DNA of 64,000 bases from the NCBI RefSeq assembly GCF_016862935.1, contig NZ_BONX01000052.1, positions 100,341 through 164,340 of the forward strand, read 5' to 3'. The position numbers and the translations under genes were made by a program. The notes under the pieces are model-generated. The model had not been told where the DNA came from. It ran no database searches and saw only the letters and a program-made list of their open reading frames with translations. Shown piece after piece: positions 33,601 to 41,985 of the stretch. Each line of letters starts with the position of its first letter. Position 1 is the stretch's first letter. The stretch comes from Plantactinospora mayteni. Its GTDB lineage: Bacteria > Actinomycetota > Actinomycetes > Mycobacteriales > Micromonosporaceae.

Positions 33601-34674
33601 CTGGCCGGTCGGGGACTGTCGTACGGCGTGCACCTGGTGGCCACCGCCGGCCGCTGGCTGGACCTCCGGTCGGCGCTGCGGGACTCCTTCGGCACCCGGC
33701 TGGAACTGCGGCTGGGCGATCCGTCCGACTCCAGCGTCGACCGCCGGGCCGCGGCGAACGTGCCGGCGCAGGCGCCGGGGCGGGGCATCACGCAGAGCCG
33801 GCACCAGTTCCTCGCCGCGTTGCCCCGGCTGGACGGCGGTTCCGACGTGGCGGACCTGCCGGCGGCGCTGAACGAGGTGGTCGTCAGGGTCCGGGAGGGC
33901 TGGTCCGGTGATCCGGCACCCCGGGTGCGACTGCTTCCGCCGATGGTGCCGTACGAGGTGCTGCCCGCCGCGACCGACGGGCCCGGACCGGCGATCGGCC
34001 TAGCCGAGCTGGACCTCGGCCCGGTTCACCTCGACCTGACAGCCGACCCGCACTGCTTCCTGATCGGTGACGTCGAGTGCGGCAAGTCGGCCTTCCTGCG
34101 AATGCTGGCCCGGGCGGTCGCCGATCGCCAGCCGCCGAAGCAGGCGAGGATCATCGCCGTCGACTACCGACGCAGCCTGCTCGGCGCGCTGCCCGAGGAG
34201 CACCTCCTCGGGTACGGCAGCTCCGCCAACCAGGCGACCGAACTGATCCGGGACGCGGCCCGCGCGCTGCGCGAGCGGCTACCCGGGTCGGAGATCACGC
34301 CGGAGCGGCTGCGTGCCCGGGACTGGTGGACCGGACCCGACCTGTACGTCCTGGTGGACGACTACGACCTGGTGGCCGGGGACCGGAACCCACTCGCCGT
34401 GCTGCACGAACTCCTGCCACAGTCACGGGAGATCGGCCTGCACGTGGTCGTCGCGCGGCGCAGCGGCGGCGCCAGCCGGGCCTTCTACGACCCGGTGCTC
34501 GCCCGGCTCCGGGACCTGGGCTCGCCGGCCATCCTGATGTCGTGCGACCCGCTGGAGGGTCCGCTGATCAGCGGTGTGCGCCGGCCTGGCCCGCTGCCGG
34601 CCGGGCGGGGATGGCTCTCCACCCGGCGGGAGGGCGCCCGACTGGTCCAGTTCGGATGGGTCGATGTGGACTGA
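30664..34674 (+). CDS. eccC: ESX motor ATPase EccC (EccCa-EccCb in one chain)
   Basis: A 1336-residue membrane ATPase with two transmembrane helices (about 41-62 and 69-90), a DUF-type linker and three FtsK/SpoIIIE P-loop domains. Walker A motifs: GATGSGKS at 481-488, GAPQSGKS at 851-858 and GDVECGKS at 1135-1142. Only the first domain has a full Walker B (LLVVCDEF); the second reads FLVVDGW and the third LYVLVDDYD, as usual for EccC, where domains 2 and 3 bind signal peptides. ATG 30664 is preceded by GAAAG. It energises secretion of WXG and EspC-type substrates. Confidence 0.95.
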   Translation: MGTLVRRRPARRLAPPYPQGEVVLEPVPEIPPPGGRSWSRLLIMLPMLAGAAAIALMFAGGGGSNPFRWLTGGLFGISMLGIVAVQFATFTTGASKQEMQQQRREYLFQLGQQRGSVRRVIRRQLAAEYYAHPDPDTLWSFVDSARLWERRYTEADFGQVRIGLGPRDLAATLAVPPPVPAEKAEPVSALALHRFVEAYRRVPELPMVLALGGFARVYLRGDQRRVRALVRALLAQAAVWHAPEDLVIAACAGRAARPQWEWAKWLPHTLHPTATDALGPVRLIAPTVVALEAMLESLVADRPRFDPTATEAQFDGAHLLVVIDGGDPAGSDHLLIDGGVEGATVLDLTSEPPRNLDRATIVLDVTADGELRATTYASQQPLGRADALSLVATEALALQLAPLRLAGAGGPDRAMNAEHGLAELLGLGDPYEYDAAVGWAPRPHRERLRVPIGIGPDGAKVELDLKESAQDGMGPHGLLIGATGSGKSELLRTLVLALAVTNSSETLNFVLVDFKGGATFASLDRLPHTSAVITNLADELPLVDRMTDAINGELIRRQELLRRAGNYVSQRDYERARAAGVPLAPLPTLLVVCDEFSELLSAKPDFIDMFVQIGRLGRSLGVHLLLASQRLEEGRLRGLDTHLSYRVGLRTFSPVESRTVLGVNDAYELPRAPGHGFLKFGTEPLVRFRAAYVSGAHRRAGTAEPATGDERIRIYTSGYVPVDDPADSEAEARRGEAGPDGQGSGDERRAQAGPDKGGAGDGRRADVEPDEPAGETLLEILTKRLTGRGVPAHQVWLPPLSTPPSLGELLDGGEPEPLRVAVGVVDRPFEQRRDPLWLNLSGAGGHVVVVGAPQSGKSSLLRTLIVSLALSHTPRDVQIYCLDFGGGVLASVRDLPHVGGVAARRDANQIRRTIAEVETVLAAREQLFTERGIDSVATLRRMRGAGELPEERFGDVFLVVDGWATIRDEFEDLAERIIALAGRGLSYGVHLVATAGRWLDLRSALRDSFGTRLELRLGDPSDSSVDRRAAANVPAQAPGRGITQSRHQFLAALPRLDGGSDVADLPAALNEVVVRVREGWSGDPAPRVRLLPPMVPYEVLPAATDGPGPAIGLAELDLGPVHLDLTADPHCFLIGDVECGKSAFLRMLARAVADRQPPKQARIIAVDYRRSLLGALPEEHLLGYGSSANQATELIRDAARALRERLPGSEITPERLRARDWWTGPDLYVLVDDYDLVAGDRNPLAVLHELLPQSREIGLHVVVARRSGGASRAFYDPVLARLRDLGSPAILMSCDPLEGPLISGVRRPGPLPAGRGWLSTRREGARLVQFGWVDVD

Positions 34675-34690
34675 GCGCCTGTGGTGCGTT

Positions 34691-34706
34691 TCGGGGACTC
34701 CCCCGA
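34691..34706 (+). terminator. GC hairpin just after eccC
   Basis: TCGGGG, ACTC loop, CCCCGA, 17 nt past the eccC stop and without a T-tract. It may be a terminator or attenuator; a TAGGAT box at 34722-34727 could restart transcription for the downstream substrate genes. Confidence 0.4.
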
Positions 34707-34814
34707 GGTGCGCTGTCTGGTTAGGATCGCAGGCACCACGCATGTCCCATTCCCATCCGGTCCTGACCAGGGAGGGGCAGATCCGGGCGTCAACGGCGAA
34801 GGAGCGGTGGCCCG

Positions 34815-35201
34815 ATGTCTGATGACCTCAACCTTGAGGCGGATACGACCAGACTCGCCGACTACGGGGCGAAGCTGGGCAGTGCTTCGCAAGCGTTCCT
34901 GAAGGGCCTGTCGGCCGGCAACGCGGCCAACGGGATGGGCGCGATAGCCGGGGACCTCCGGTTTACCGAGATGGCCGCGTTCAGCAGCCAGTTGGCCAGC
35001 CAGACGAGCGAGCTCGCCAAGTTCGGCCAGGCAACCGCGAACGGCCTCTCGTCGTACGGCGGTGCCGCGATAGCCGCGTTCAACAAGTACGGCTGGGGAG
35101 ACGACATGGCCCGGCTGTCGCTCCAGGATGTCCGCGACGCGATGCAACCGTCCCGGGGCGACGAGTCCAGTCGATCCGGCCAACCAGACCGTACGGCCTA
35201 G
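34815..35201 (+). CDS. Small T7SS substrate-like helical protein
   Basis: A 128-residue Ala/Gly-rich helical protein (DTTRLADYGAKLGSASQAFL, then TEMAAFSSQLASQTSELAKF), consistent with an EspC-like or WXG-like secretion partner although no WXG is present. The tail from residue 105 is polar. GGAG lies 10 nt before the ATG. It precedes the WKG-containing 452-residue gene by 18 nt, so the two form a small/large pair like the EspC-like protein and giant effector on the other arm of the locus. Confidence 0.6.
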   Translation: MSDDLNLEADTTRLADYGAKLGSASQAFLKGLSAGNAANGMGAIAGDLRFTEMAAFSSQLASQTSELAKFGQATANGLSSYGGAAIAAFNKYGWGDDMARLSLQDVRDAMQPSRGDESSRSGQPDRTA

Positions 35202-35219
35202 CGGTCGGTTCCTGAGATC

Positions 35220-36578
35220 ATGGCTACCAACTGGGAGCAGTACACCCTCGACGACATCGCCGGCATGTTCAACAGTGTCGACCTCGGGGCCCTGGGCAAC
35301 ATAGCGACCCACTGGAAGAACTACCGGAAGGCGATCGGCGAAGGCGCGCAGACGCTGGACGCCGAGACCCGAGGTCTGGCCGGCCACTGGAAAGGCAAGG
35401 CCGCCTCCGCGTTCGTCGACAGCGCCGGCCAGGCGGTCGACCGGATGGAGCAGTGGCGGAAGCAGGCCGAGGTTCGGGCGGCCGGCATCGAGATGGTCGC
35501 GATGAAGGTGGAGTCGGCGCAGAACCAGCTTCTCCAACTCGTCCTGGAGCGCGACCAGGCGCTGGCGAGACTCCGCGAGGAGAACGCCGGGAAACAGCTT
35601 GGACAGGGATACGACCTGCTCGGCTATCAGGAGAGTCAGCTCCGCGAGGCGTTCGACAGGCAGGCCCGGGCGGTGGCTGCCGACGCGGCTGGGGAGATTG
35701 CCCGACTGACCCCCTGGGAGTCGCCCGGGCCGTACGTCGGGCTACAGGATGTCGTGGCCGCTCCGACGGCTCCCACCAGTACGAATGTGGATGCCCCGCC
35801 CGGTGGTCCGCCGGCTGGCCCGCCCGGCACGACCGGGCCGAACACCAAGCAGCCGGACACCAACCCGCCGGACACCAAGCAACCGAACGCGACCCGGACC
35901 GACGTCCCCATCGTGCCCCCGCAGAACACGACGCCGCAGAACAGCCCCTTCCAGGCACCGGAGCAGCAGACCGCGCCGCCGCAGAGTGACGTACCGCAGG
36001 TCGGCCAGCCACCGACGGCCGGCGATCAGTCCGGTACGGACGTACCGCCCCCGCCGACGGCTCCGAACATGCCGGGCAGCCCGGGGGTACCCGTCGTGCC
36101 GCCGCTCGTCCCGTACGTTCCCGGCGGTCGCGCGGACGGGTCGTCCGGCACCGGTTCCGGTGGCTCCGGTATCGGTTCGGGCGGAGTCGGCGGCGGGCCG
36201 GGTGGCGGTGCGGGTGCGGGACGCATCGGCAGCGGGGCTCCGGCCGTATCGACCGACCTCCTCGGGCGTCTCGCCGGGGCGGAGGGCGCCGGGACCAGCC
36301 TGGTCGGCGCGGTCCGGCCTCCGGTCGGTGCCGCCGGTGCGCCGGCGGTGCCGCCCATGATCCCGCCGATGGTTCCTCCCGCCGGGGGGCACGGGGGCGC
36401 GCTCTCGGGCCGGCAGGCGCGGCGTACCGCCCGCGGTGGCGGCGCCCCGCGCGTCGTGGGCCAGGAACCGGTCACCACGCCGCAGTCGATCAGCGGCCGG
36501 CCGGCGGACAAGAAGAAGGCGCCGCCGGCGCGACAGCAGGAATCGGAGCAACAGTCGGTCGTCACCTACAGCACCTGA
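35220..36578 (+). CDS. WXG-domain protein with long proline-rich C-terminus (PPE/EspB-like layout)
   Basis: A 452-residue protein. Residues 1-160 are helical with the turn HWKGKAASAF (W-x-G at about 58-60) and a coiled coil (QLLQLVLERDQALARLREEN). From about 165 on the chain is Pro/Thr/Gly-rich and disordered, with repeats such as TKQPDTNPPDTKQPN, ending in a basic segment. This is the layout of secreted ESX substrates that pair with a small partner, here probably the gene 18 nt upstream. A strong hairpin terminator follows. Confidence 0.7.
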   Translation: MATNWEQYTLDDIAGMFNSVDLGALGNIATHWKNYRKAIGEGAQTLDAETRGLAGHWKGKAASAFVDSAGQAVDRMEQWRKQAEVRAAGIEMVAMKVESAQNQLLQLVLERDQALARLREENAGKQLGQGYDLLGYQESQLREAFDRQARAVAADAAGEIARLTPWESPGPYVGLQDVVAAPTAPTSTNVDAPPGGPPAGPPGTTGPNTKQPDTNPPDTKQPNATRTDVPIVPPQNTTPQNSPFQAPEQQTAPPQSDVPQVGQPPTAGDQSGTDVPPPPTAPNMPGSPGVPVVPPLVPYVPGGRADGSSGTGSGGSGIGSGGVGGGPGGGAGAGRIGSGAPAVSTDLLGRLAGAEGAGTSLVGAVRPPVGAAGAPAVPPMIPPMVPPAGGHGGALSGRQARRTARGGGAPRVVGQEPVTTPQSISGRPADKKKAPPARQQESEQQSVVTYST

Positions 36579-36584
36579 GTTGAG

Positions 36585-36634
36585 GTCGGCCGTGACCCGG
36601 TGCGGCCCGATGCGGTAACCGGGTCACGACCGAC
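36585..36634 (+). terminator. Long hairpin terminator after the substrate pair
   Basis: GTCGGCCGTGACCCGGT (36585-36601) pairs with ACCGGGTCACGACCGAC (36618-36634): a 17-bp stem with a single mismatch and a 16-nt loop, 7 nt after the stop. No T-tract follows, which is common for actinobacterial terminators. Confidence 0.8.
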
Positions 36635-36682
36635 CGTCCATGCCCGCATGACCAGCTACCCGTCTGGAGCGGTGAACATCCC

Positions 36683-38635
36683 GTGCCTGTGACCACCTGT
36701 CCCTCCTGCGGAGAGCCCGATGAGGACGGCTCGGTCTACTGCCTGAACCCGAGTTGCGGCGCGCTGCTGGTGGTTACCAAGCGGCCGGCGCAGCCGCCGA
36801 CGTCCGACGCGGAGGCACGTCCGGCCCAGCCGGCCGAGAAGTCCGGACCGGCGGAGCCACCGATTCCGACCTCGACGGAGCAGTCAGCACCAGCCGGGTC
36901 CGTCGAGCCCGTGCGAAGGGGCGCCCGGAGCAAACCGGTCATGTCTGCCAAGGCGGCCAGGGTAAAGGCCGAGCCGACCCCCGAGCGGACCGGAACCGGT
37001 TTGGTGGGCCGGGCCAAGCCGGGATCAGCCGAGCGGACCAGGGCCGGTTTGGCGGGGCCGGCCAAGGCCGCCAGAGGCGGCGGGACCACCGACGGCGCCG
37101 CCGCGGGCAACCAGGCGAGGCGCGACCCGGAACCCACCGCCGACGGGGTCACGGCTGGCGGGGTCACGGCTGGCGGCACCTCTCTGCTGGACCCGCCATC
37201 CGAGCCCGCCGCCTCCGGTGTAGCAACCGCGCGTTCCGAGCCGCCGGCCGCACGTTCCGCAGCGCCGGTGTCCCGCTCCGCCGCGCCTCGGCCGCTGCCC
37301 CCCGCAGCGGCACCCGCCACGGCCGCTGGCACCACCGGCCCGGCGGCTCCTGGCGAGGGCGCCGGGCCGGCGGTGCCGGAGCAACAGGGCGGCACACCGG
37401 CGGCCCCGAAGGTTGCGGCCCCGCCGACCGCACCGATCGCCGAGCCGGCCAAGCCGACCGTGTCCGAGCCGGAGGCTTCCGCCATGTCTGTGCCGGCCGT
37501 GTCCGCGCCGACCGAACCGGAGGCCCCGCCCACGGCAACGCCGGGGGCTTCCGCCGTGTCCGCGCCGGCCGAGCCGGCGGCCCCGCCCACGGCTACGCTC
37601 GCCGGGATACGGGCCAGGTTCGGCACGTTGATCCGGGTCCGCGGGCACGCTGCCTCGTTGAAGGGGACGGACACCGTTGCACCCGCCGAGCCGACCGGTA
37701 CCGGCCGGCAGACCATCCCTCCGGCAGCCGCCGACCCACACCCAACCGGCCCCCCACCGGCGGCGGAGAACCCACCGGCTGCCGCCGACCCACCCGCTGC
37801 GGCAGAGGCGACCCGACCGGCGGTAGCCGCGGGGCGACCCGAGACAGTGGAGCCGGCAGCGCCGCAGGCAGCGGTACGTTCGCACACCGTGCCCGTACCC
37901 GACCGGGACGTCCAGCCGGAGACGGCCGGTGCCGCCCCGGCGACGAGTACGTCCGCCGCGCCCACGCAGCACTCAGCCCGGCCCGGCCGCCGGTTGTTGC
38001 TGCCGCTGTCGGCCATCTCGGTGGTGTTGGTGGGCATCGGAGTGGCAATAGCGACAGGCGATCGGAACTCGACCGGCGACCCGAGGTCCGAGGCGGGATC
38101 GAGCGCGACCGCACCAGCGCTCGGTATCCCGCTCCCGCCACCGACCTCGAACCCGGCCACACCGCCGACGCCGACGCCGACGCGGGCGACCCCACGGGTC
38201 AGCACGTCCCCACCCCGGCCGCCCCGGGCCGCGCCGGCCAAGCCGCCACCGACGAAACGCAAGCCGCCACCGGCCCGTACCACGGCCCCAGCGCCGAAGC
38301 CCCCTGCCCCGCAGGCCCGGATGTCGGCGAACGGTCGGGTCGAGTGCACCCAACTTGACGAGGGCTGGGGCGTCTATGTCAGCGGCAGCGTGACCAACAC
38401 GTCTGCGAACATCCGCAGCGTCCGGATCTCCTACGACACCAACGAATACGGTCCGGCGAGTAACGCCGGCACGGTCACGCTCAGCAAGAGTGGCCGGTCG
38501 TTCAGCGGCCGGATGCCGGACACCAGTGGCTGGGAGTTCGTCGGCGGGTCGTACGTGTCCTGGACCGTCACCGCCACGTTGACCGACGGCAAGACGGTCT
38601 CCGATTCCGGATCGAACGGGTACTCCTGCGGGTAG
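36683..38635 (+). CDS. Zinc-ribbon, Pro/Ala-rich, single-pass membrane protein with C-terminal beta domain
   Basis: A 650-residue protein. The N-terminus holds a degenerate ribbon (TCPSCGE...YCLNPSCGALL, residues 4-30). About 400 residues of Pro/Ala/Thr/Glu repeats follow, then a transmembrane helix at about 434-456 (LLPLSAISVVLVGIGVAIA), a second Pro-rich spacer and a 100-residue external domain (VECTQLDEGWGVYVSGSVTN ... NGYSC) with two Cys and an Ig/FxLYD-like look. GTG 36683 or GTG 36689 could start it. The next gene has the same plan, so they are paralogues. Probably bridges cytoplasm and cell wall; role unknown. Confidence 0.65.
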   Translation: MPVTTCPSCGEPDEDGSVYCLNPSCGALLVVTKRPAQPPTSDAEARPAQPAEKSGPAEPPIPTSTEQSAPAGSVEPVRRGARSKPVMSAKAARVKAEPTPERTGTGLVGRAKPGSAERTRAGLAGPAKAARGGGTTDGAAAGNQARRDPEPTADGVTAGGVTAGGTSLLDPPSEPAASGVATARSEPPAARSAAPVSRSAAPRPLPPAAAPATAAGTTGPAAPGEGAGPAVPEQQGGTPAAPKVAAPPTAPIAEPAKPTVSEPEASAMSVPAVSAPTEPEAPPTATPGASAVSAPAEPAAPPTATLAGIRARFGTLIRVRGHAASLKGTDTVAPAEPTGTGRQTIPPAAADPHPTGPPPAAENPPAAADPPAAAEATRPAVAAGRPETVEPAAPQAAVRSHTVPVPDRDVQPETAGAAPATSTSAAPTQHSARPGRRLLLPLSAISVVLVGIGVAIATGDRNSTGDPRSEAGSSATAPALGIPLPPPTSNPATPPTPTPTRATPRVSTSPPRPPRAAPAKPPPTKRKPPPARTTAPAPKPPAPQARMSANGRVECTQLDEGWGVYVSGSVTNTSANIRSVRISYDTNEYGPASNAGTVTLSKSGRSFSGRMPDTSGWEFVGGSYVSWTVTATLTDGKTVSDSGSNGYSCG

Positions 38636-38801
38636 CGGGTTGACGTGCTCGGTGGTCCTTCAGCTCCACGATGCGGCTGACCCGCCGGCGACCGAGCCCA
38701 TGAAGAAGCCGGTGCCGTCCACGGTCACCGGCGCACCGGTGGACAGGTCGGCGACCCCGTATCCCCGGCACCAGCCCAACTACCAGGAGCGAGCTGGCGA
38801 G

Positions 38802-39827
38802 ATGACGACCAAGGTCTGCCCCGCCTGCGGCACCGTGGACAACAGCAACTCGGCCTACTGCCTGGAACCGGCCTGTGGTGCGCGGTTGCTGGCGGGCGCC
38901 AGCGACACCGGTGCGGGCCCCGCTCGCCGCCCGGCCGGCGAGCCGTCCGCGGTTCCCGACGATCCACCAGCGACCGGCGTGTCCAGTGTGGGCCGGACCG
39001 GCAATTCCGCCAGCGGCGGATCCGGTGCGGGCCGGATCGGCAACCCCACCGGCGACGGACCCGGGCGTGACCCGGCCGGCGATGCGGCGGCCGGACCGGT
39101 GGACCGTGCTGCCGGCAGCACGGCAACCGGGGTGTCCCGGACATTGCCGGCTGCGGCGGCGACGGGTGGGACGCCGGATCCGGAGACCGCCTCCGCCGGA
39201 TCCGGCGACTCCTCGCGGTTTTCAGGCGGCCTGGTCGTCGGGGCCGCCGTACTGGTGGTCGTCGCGGTCGCGGTCGCGGGCTGGCTCGGCGCCGCTCCGT
39301 CCCCGCCGGAACGGGACATCGCCGCACCGCCGAGCGCGGCGCTGCCGCTGCCCGCCGTGCCTCTACCACCGCCGGGCGCCACTCCGCTGCCCTCGCTCAC
39401 CCCGCCGGCCGGCAGTACGCCCACCACCGTCAGGACCACCCCGCCCCGGGCCCGGCCCCCGGCCAGAACCACGCCGGTCCGCACCACCAGACCGCCGACC
39501 GCGACCCGGCGCCCCACGCCGACCCAGGCCCAGGTCCAGCCGTACGTCACCGCGAGCAGCGCGCCGTTCTGCGACGGCGGGAGCTTCAGGCTCGGGGTGA
39601 CCGCGCAACTGCACAATGGCAGCCGGGCAACGGAGGCATGGCTGCGCATGTTGTTCAGCAGCGACACCTGGGCGGGCTCCCCGATGAGCGGCGGGCCCAC
39701 CCGGTTCACGGAGTACGACACCGGGCTGGTGGACGGCCCGCCGACCCAGCGCTGGTACGTGGTGATCGTCCTGCCGGACGGGCGCGAGATCAAGTCGGCG
39801 ACGAAGACCAGCACCAACCCCTGCTGA
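38802..39827 (+). CDS. Second zinc-ribbon, Pro-rich, single-pass membrane protein
   Basis: A 341-residue paralogue of the preceding gene. Ribbon KVCPACGTVDN...YCLEPACGARLL (residues 4-30), low-complexity linker, transmembrane helix at about 142-164 (LVVGAAVLVVVAVAVAGWLG), a Pro/Thr spacer and an external C-terminal domain starting VQPYVTASSAPFCDGGSFRLG and ending in NPC. ATG 38802 is chosen because it begins the ribbon; the frame upstream is unrelated. The external domain differs from that of the first copy, so only the anchoring plan is shared. Confidence 0.6.
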   Translation: MTTKVCPACGTVDNSNSAYCLEPACGARLLAGASDTGAGPARRPAGEPSAVPDDPPATGVSSVGRTGNSASGGSGAGRIGNPTGDGPGRDPAGDAAAGPVDRAAGSTATGVSRTLPAAAATGGTPDPETASAGSGDSSRFSGGLVVGAAVLVVVAVAVAGWLGAAPSPPERDIAAPPSAALPLPAVPLPPPGATPLPSLTPPAGSTPTTVRTTPPRARPPARTTPVRTTRPPTATRRPTPTQAQVQPYVTASSAPFCDGGSFRLGVTAQLHNGSRATEAWLRMLFSSDTWAGSPMSGGPTRFTEYDTGLVDGPPTQRWYVVIVLPDGREIKSATKTSTNPC

Positions 39828-39840
39828 ACGGAGCGTAGCC

Positions 39841-40104
39841 ATCGGTGTCGGGCTCGGACGTCCCAACTCCGCCGGTCAGATCACCACCGGAGGCAGGACC
39901 AGCGAGTTCACCGCGTACGCCGGCCACGTCGGCGCGGTCGGTGGCATCCCGCAAGCGCCGCCGGATGACACCGGCGAAGCGCTCGGGCTGCCACCGTCTC
40001 AGCTCACCCTGACCATCGGCTTCGGCCCGTCACTGTTCCGCGACACGGCGGAGCACGACCGCCGAGACCACCGGACAAGCCGAGAGGACGAGCCCTCCCC
40101 CTGA
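39841..40104 (+). pseudogene. N-terminal relic of a Dyp-type peroxidase
   Basis: Frame ending at TGA 40102-40104 contains GGIPQAPPDDTGEALGLPPS and then QLTLTIGFGPSLF, the hallmark of the first half of Dyp/EfeB-type haem peroxidases (DxGEAxxLxxxRLTVTxGFGPSLF). No start codon with ribosome site and no haem-binding second half are present. It is a truncated relic placed between the zinc-ribbon gene and other fragments. Confidence 0.7.
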
Positions 40105-40630
40105 TCGATCCGGCGTCCCAGGATCTCCGGGAATCCGCCCAGCGCCGCCGGCGGTGGGCCGGGGTGGTCGAGATGGCTGCGGAGGACAGTGCCGGGGCGG
40201 CGATGATGCCGATGGCGGCGGCGATGATCACGGCGGCGGCGCGTTGTTGGAGGCGCGGGCCGGGAATGCGTCGGGGTTGGTGACGGATGCCGCCGGGGCG
40301 GCGGCTGCGGAGCTGTGTGGGTATCTCGATGACGACGGCGACCAGGAAGCTGATCCAGCCCCAGCCCGCGATTCGCGCAGCGGCACGTGGAACTGACCCG
40401 CCAGACGGTTGCGATGCTCGCCGGCGCCAGCCGACTGCACGACTGTCTCGCGACCGAGGCGGGTGTGCGGGAGGGATAGCCTCGCGGCATGCGAGATCGA
40501 GAGTCGTCCGGTCGGTCAACTCTGTTCGGACAGGTCCGGGGGTGGGCCGCACGGTGGGCCTGGCAGTCCACGGGGGATCTGGCGGTGATGCCGCCGGTGC
40601 TGGGGGTGGGGCGGCCCGCGCCGCTCCCGT
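40105..40630. other. Gene-poor stretch with possible membrane-protein relic
   Basis: No intact gene. On the minus strand about 40140-40390 reads WISFLVAVVIEIPTQLRS and AAAVIIAAAIGIIAAPALSS, two plausible membrane helices, but with no good start and an Arg/Pro-rich continuation. I cannot name the family. The rest looks non-coding or scrambled. Confidence 0.3.
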
Positions 40631-40633
40631 ACC

Positions 40634-40983
40634 GTGCGGGCGGTCGCCGTGGCGACCCTCGACGGCCGACCGGTGGTCGTCGCCGGACAGGACAAGGCGA
40701 TACAGCTCTGGGACCTCACCACGAAGCAGCGGATCGGCGAGCCGCTCACCGGGCACACCGCCTGGGCACTGTGGCCACCGTGCACGGCCACCCGGTTGCC
40801 GCCGTCGCTGACCGGTGGGGGGCGGTGTGGGTATGGGACCTCACCACACGACGGCAGATCGGTCCGGCCCTGGTGGTCCCCAACCACGTGACCGCGCTGA
40901 CCGTCTCCCCGGACGGACACATTGTCGTCTGCTTTGGCCGGGACATCGCGGTGTTCACCAGCGACTCACTCCGGCAGGGGTGA
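40634..40983 (+). pseudogene. Frameshifted WD40-repeat fragment
   Basis: Two repeats survive in different frames: VVVAGQDKAIQLWDLTTKQR up to about 40765, then AVADRWGAVWVWDLTTRRQI and VTALTVSPDGHIVVCFG to the stop at 40981-40983. The repeated WDLTT..R.I pattern is a WD40 blade. The shift near 40765 and the lack of the other blades mark it as the C-terminal end of a dead beta-propeller gene. Confidence 0.7.
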
Positions 40984-40991
40984 GAGTCTCG

Positions 40992-41855
40992 ATGGACTCT
41001 TCCCCGATAGCCGGCCTGTACGACGTCGACTGGCGCATACTCCTGGATGGTCGTGGCGATCGTGGCGAGGTTCCCCGGCTGTTGCATGCCCTGTGGGGCC
41101 ACGACGACCCTTCGATCGGGGAGGACTGGAGTGACCTGGGGAGTCGCGCCGTACGTGAACTGGAGGAGCGCCTCGTCCGGACCTCCGGCGAACTCGCCAC
41201 GTACTGCATGCGGGATGCGACTCCTCCGAGCGTGCCGTTCCTGGTGCGGTTGGCCCAGGATCCGAGGACCACGTACCGCGACGGCAGCCTGCACCTGTTG
41301 ACGCGCATCGCTGACGCCGTCGACGAGGGGCCGCAGTCCAGTTGTTGGGGGCAGGACTATCGTTCGCAGACCCTCGTCCTGTTCCGGGCGGCCGGGAAAG
41401 CGTTGGTCGATACGAACGTGGCCGGGTGGTTCGACCTTCTCGACGACGTCGACGAACCGGATCGGCGCCGAGATGTCCTTCGCATTCTGGCGACCGTCAA
41501 CCGATGCGACAGAAACCGGCTGCTCGGCCGGCTCTGGGAATCGGTGCTGGCCGCCGACGACGTGGAACGTCTGGTGGAACGCCTGATCTGCCTGGCGTAC
41601 GCGAACGCCGAGCGTTCTCACCTCGCCGAGACCCTGGCCGAAGCCAACCGGTGGTGGGGTTCCGGCCGCCCGGACTCGTGGGTTCTCTCGCTGAGGGACT
41701 GGCTGGAAGCCGCAGCCTTCCGGCAGCCCTCCCCGGAGCGCACCACCGAGGCCGTACGCATCGCCCTCGACCACCTTCCCGAGTGGATCGATGCCGAGAC
41801 GGTTCAGGCGCTTGGGGAGCTGGTCTCCGAGGAGCTTCCCCGACTCACGAGTTGA
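40992..41855 (+). CDS. HEAT-like repeat protein of unknown function
   Basis: A 287-residue all-helical acidic protein starting MDSSPIAGLYDVDW. It has helix-pair repeats (VPFLVRLAQDP, TYRDGSLHLLTRIADAVDE, RRRDVLRILATVNRCDRNRLL) resembling HEAT-type scaffolds in proteins encoded beside WD40 and toxin/immunity genes. The ATG at 40992 comes 8 nt after the WD40 relic's stop. It is the only intact gene in this fragment-rich stretch; no catalytic motif seen. Confidence 0.6.
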   Translation: MDSSPIAGLYDVDWRILLDGRGDRGEVPRLLHALWGHDDPSIGEDWSDLGSRAVRELEERLVRTSGELATYCMRDATPPSVPFLVRLAQDPRTTYRDGSLHLLTRIADAVDEGPQSSCWGQDYRSQTLVLFRAAGKALVDTNVAGWFDLLDDVDEPDRRRDVLRILATVNRCDRNRLLGRLWESVLAADDVERLVERLICLAYANAERSHLAETLAEANRWWGSGRPDSWVLSLRDWLEAAAFRQPSPERTTEAVRIALDHLPEWIDAETVQALGELVSEELPRLTS

Positions 41856-41985
41856 TCCGAGCGGAGTCGATGCGGGCGACCGGGTTGCGGTACCTGCGAG
41901 GGCTGATGCTGGACGGCCGGCGTGGGTCGATGCAGCGGATGGCGCAGCGACTCGGGGTGGACCACGTCGAGGCGCCACCAGCGCC
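41849..41985 (+). pseudogene. N-terminal fragment of an IS701-type transposase
   Basis: The frame reads LRYLRGLMLDGRRGSMQRMA, close to the N-terminal YLxGLLxxxxRKSxxxMA motif of IS701-family DDE transposases. Only about 40 codons remain and the DDE core is absent. It runs directly into an oppositely oriented second transposase fragment. Confidence 0.6.

Noticed and set aside
30673..33804. 1043-codon open frame on the minus strand opposite eccC
   Set aside because: It is the antisense of a clear EccC with three P-loops; composition is His/Gln/Arg/Gly-rich without domains, as expected of a high-GC shadow.
37130..37180. Short direct repeats GGGTCACGGCTGGCG as a possible regulatory array
   Set aside because: They encode a VTAGG repeat within a low-complexity linker and are explained by coding slippage.
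40004..40756. 250-codon minus-strand gene
   Set aside because: It spans the opposite strand of the Dyp relic and WD40 fragment and is mostly Arg/Pro; only a short internal stretch looks membrane-like.
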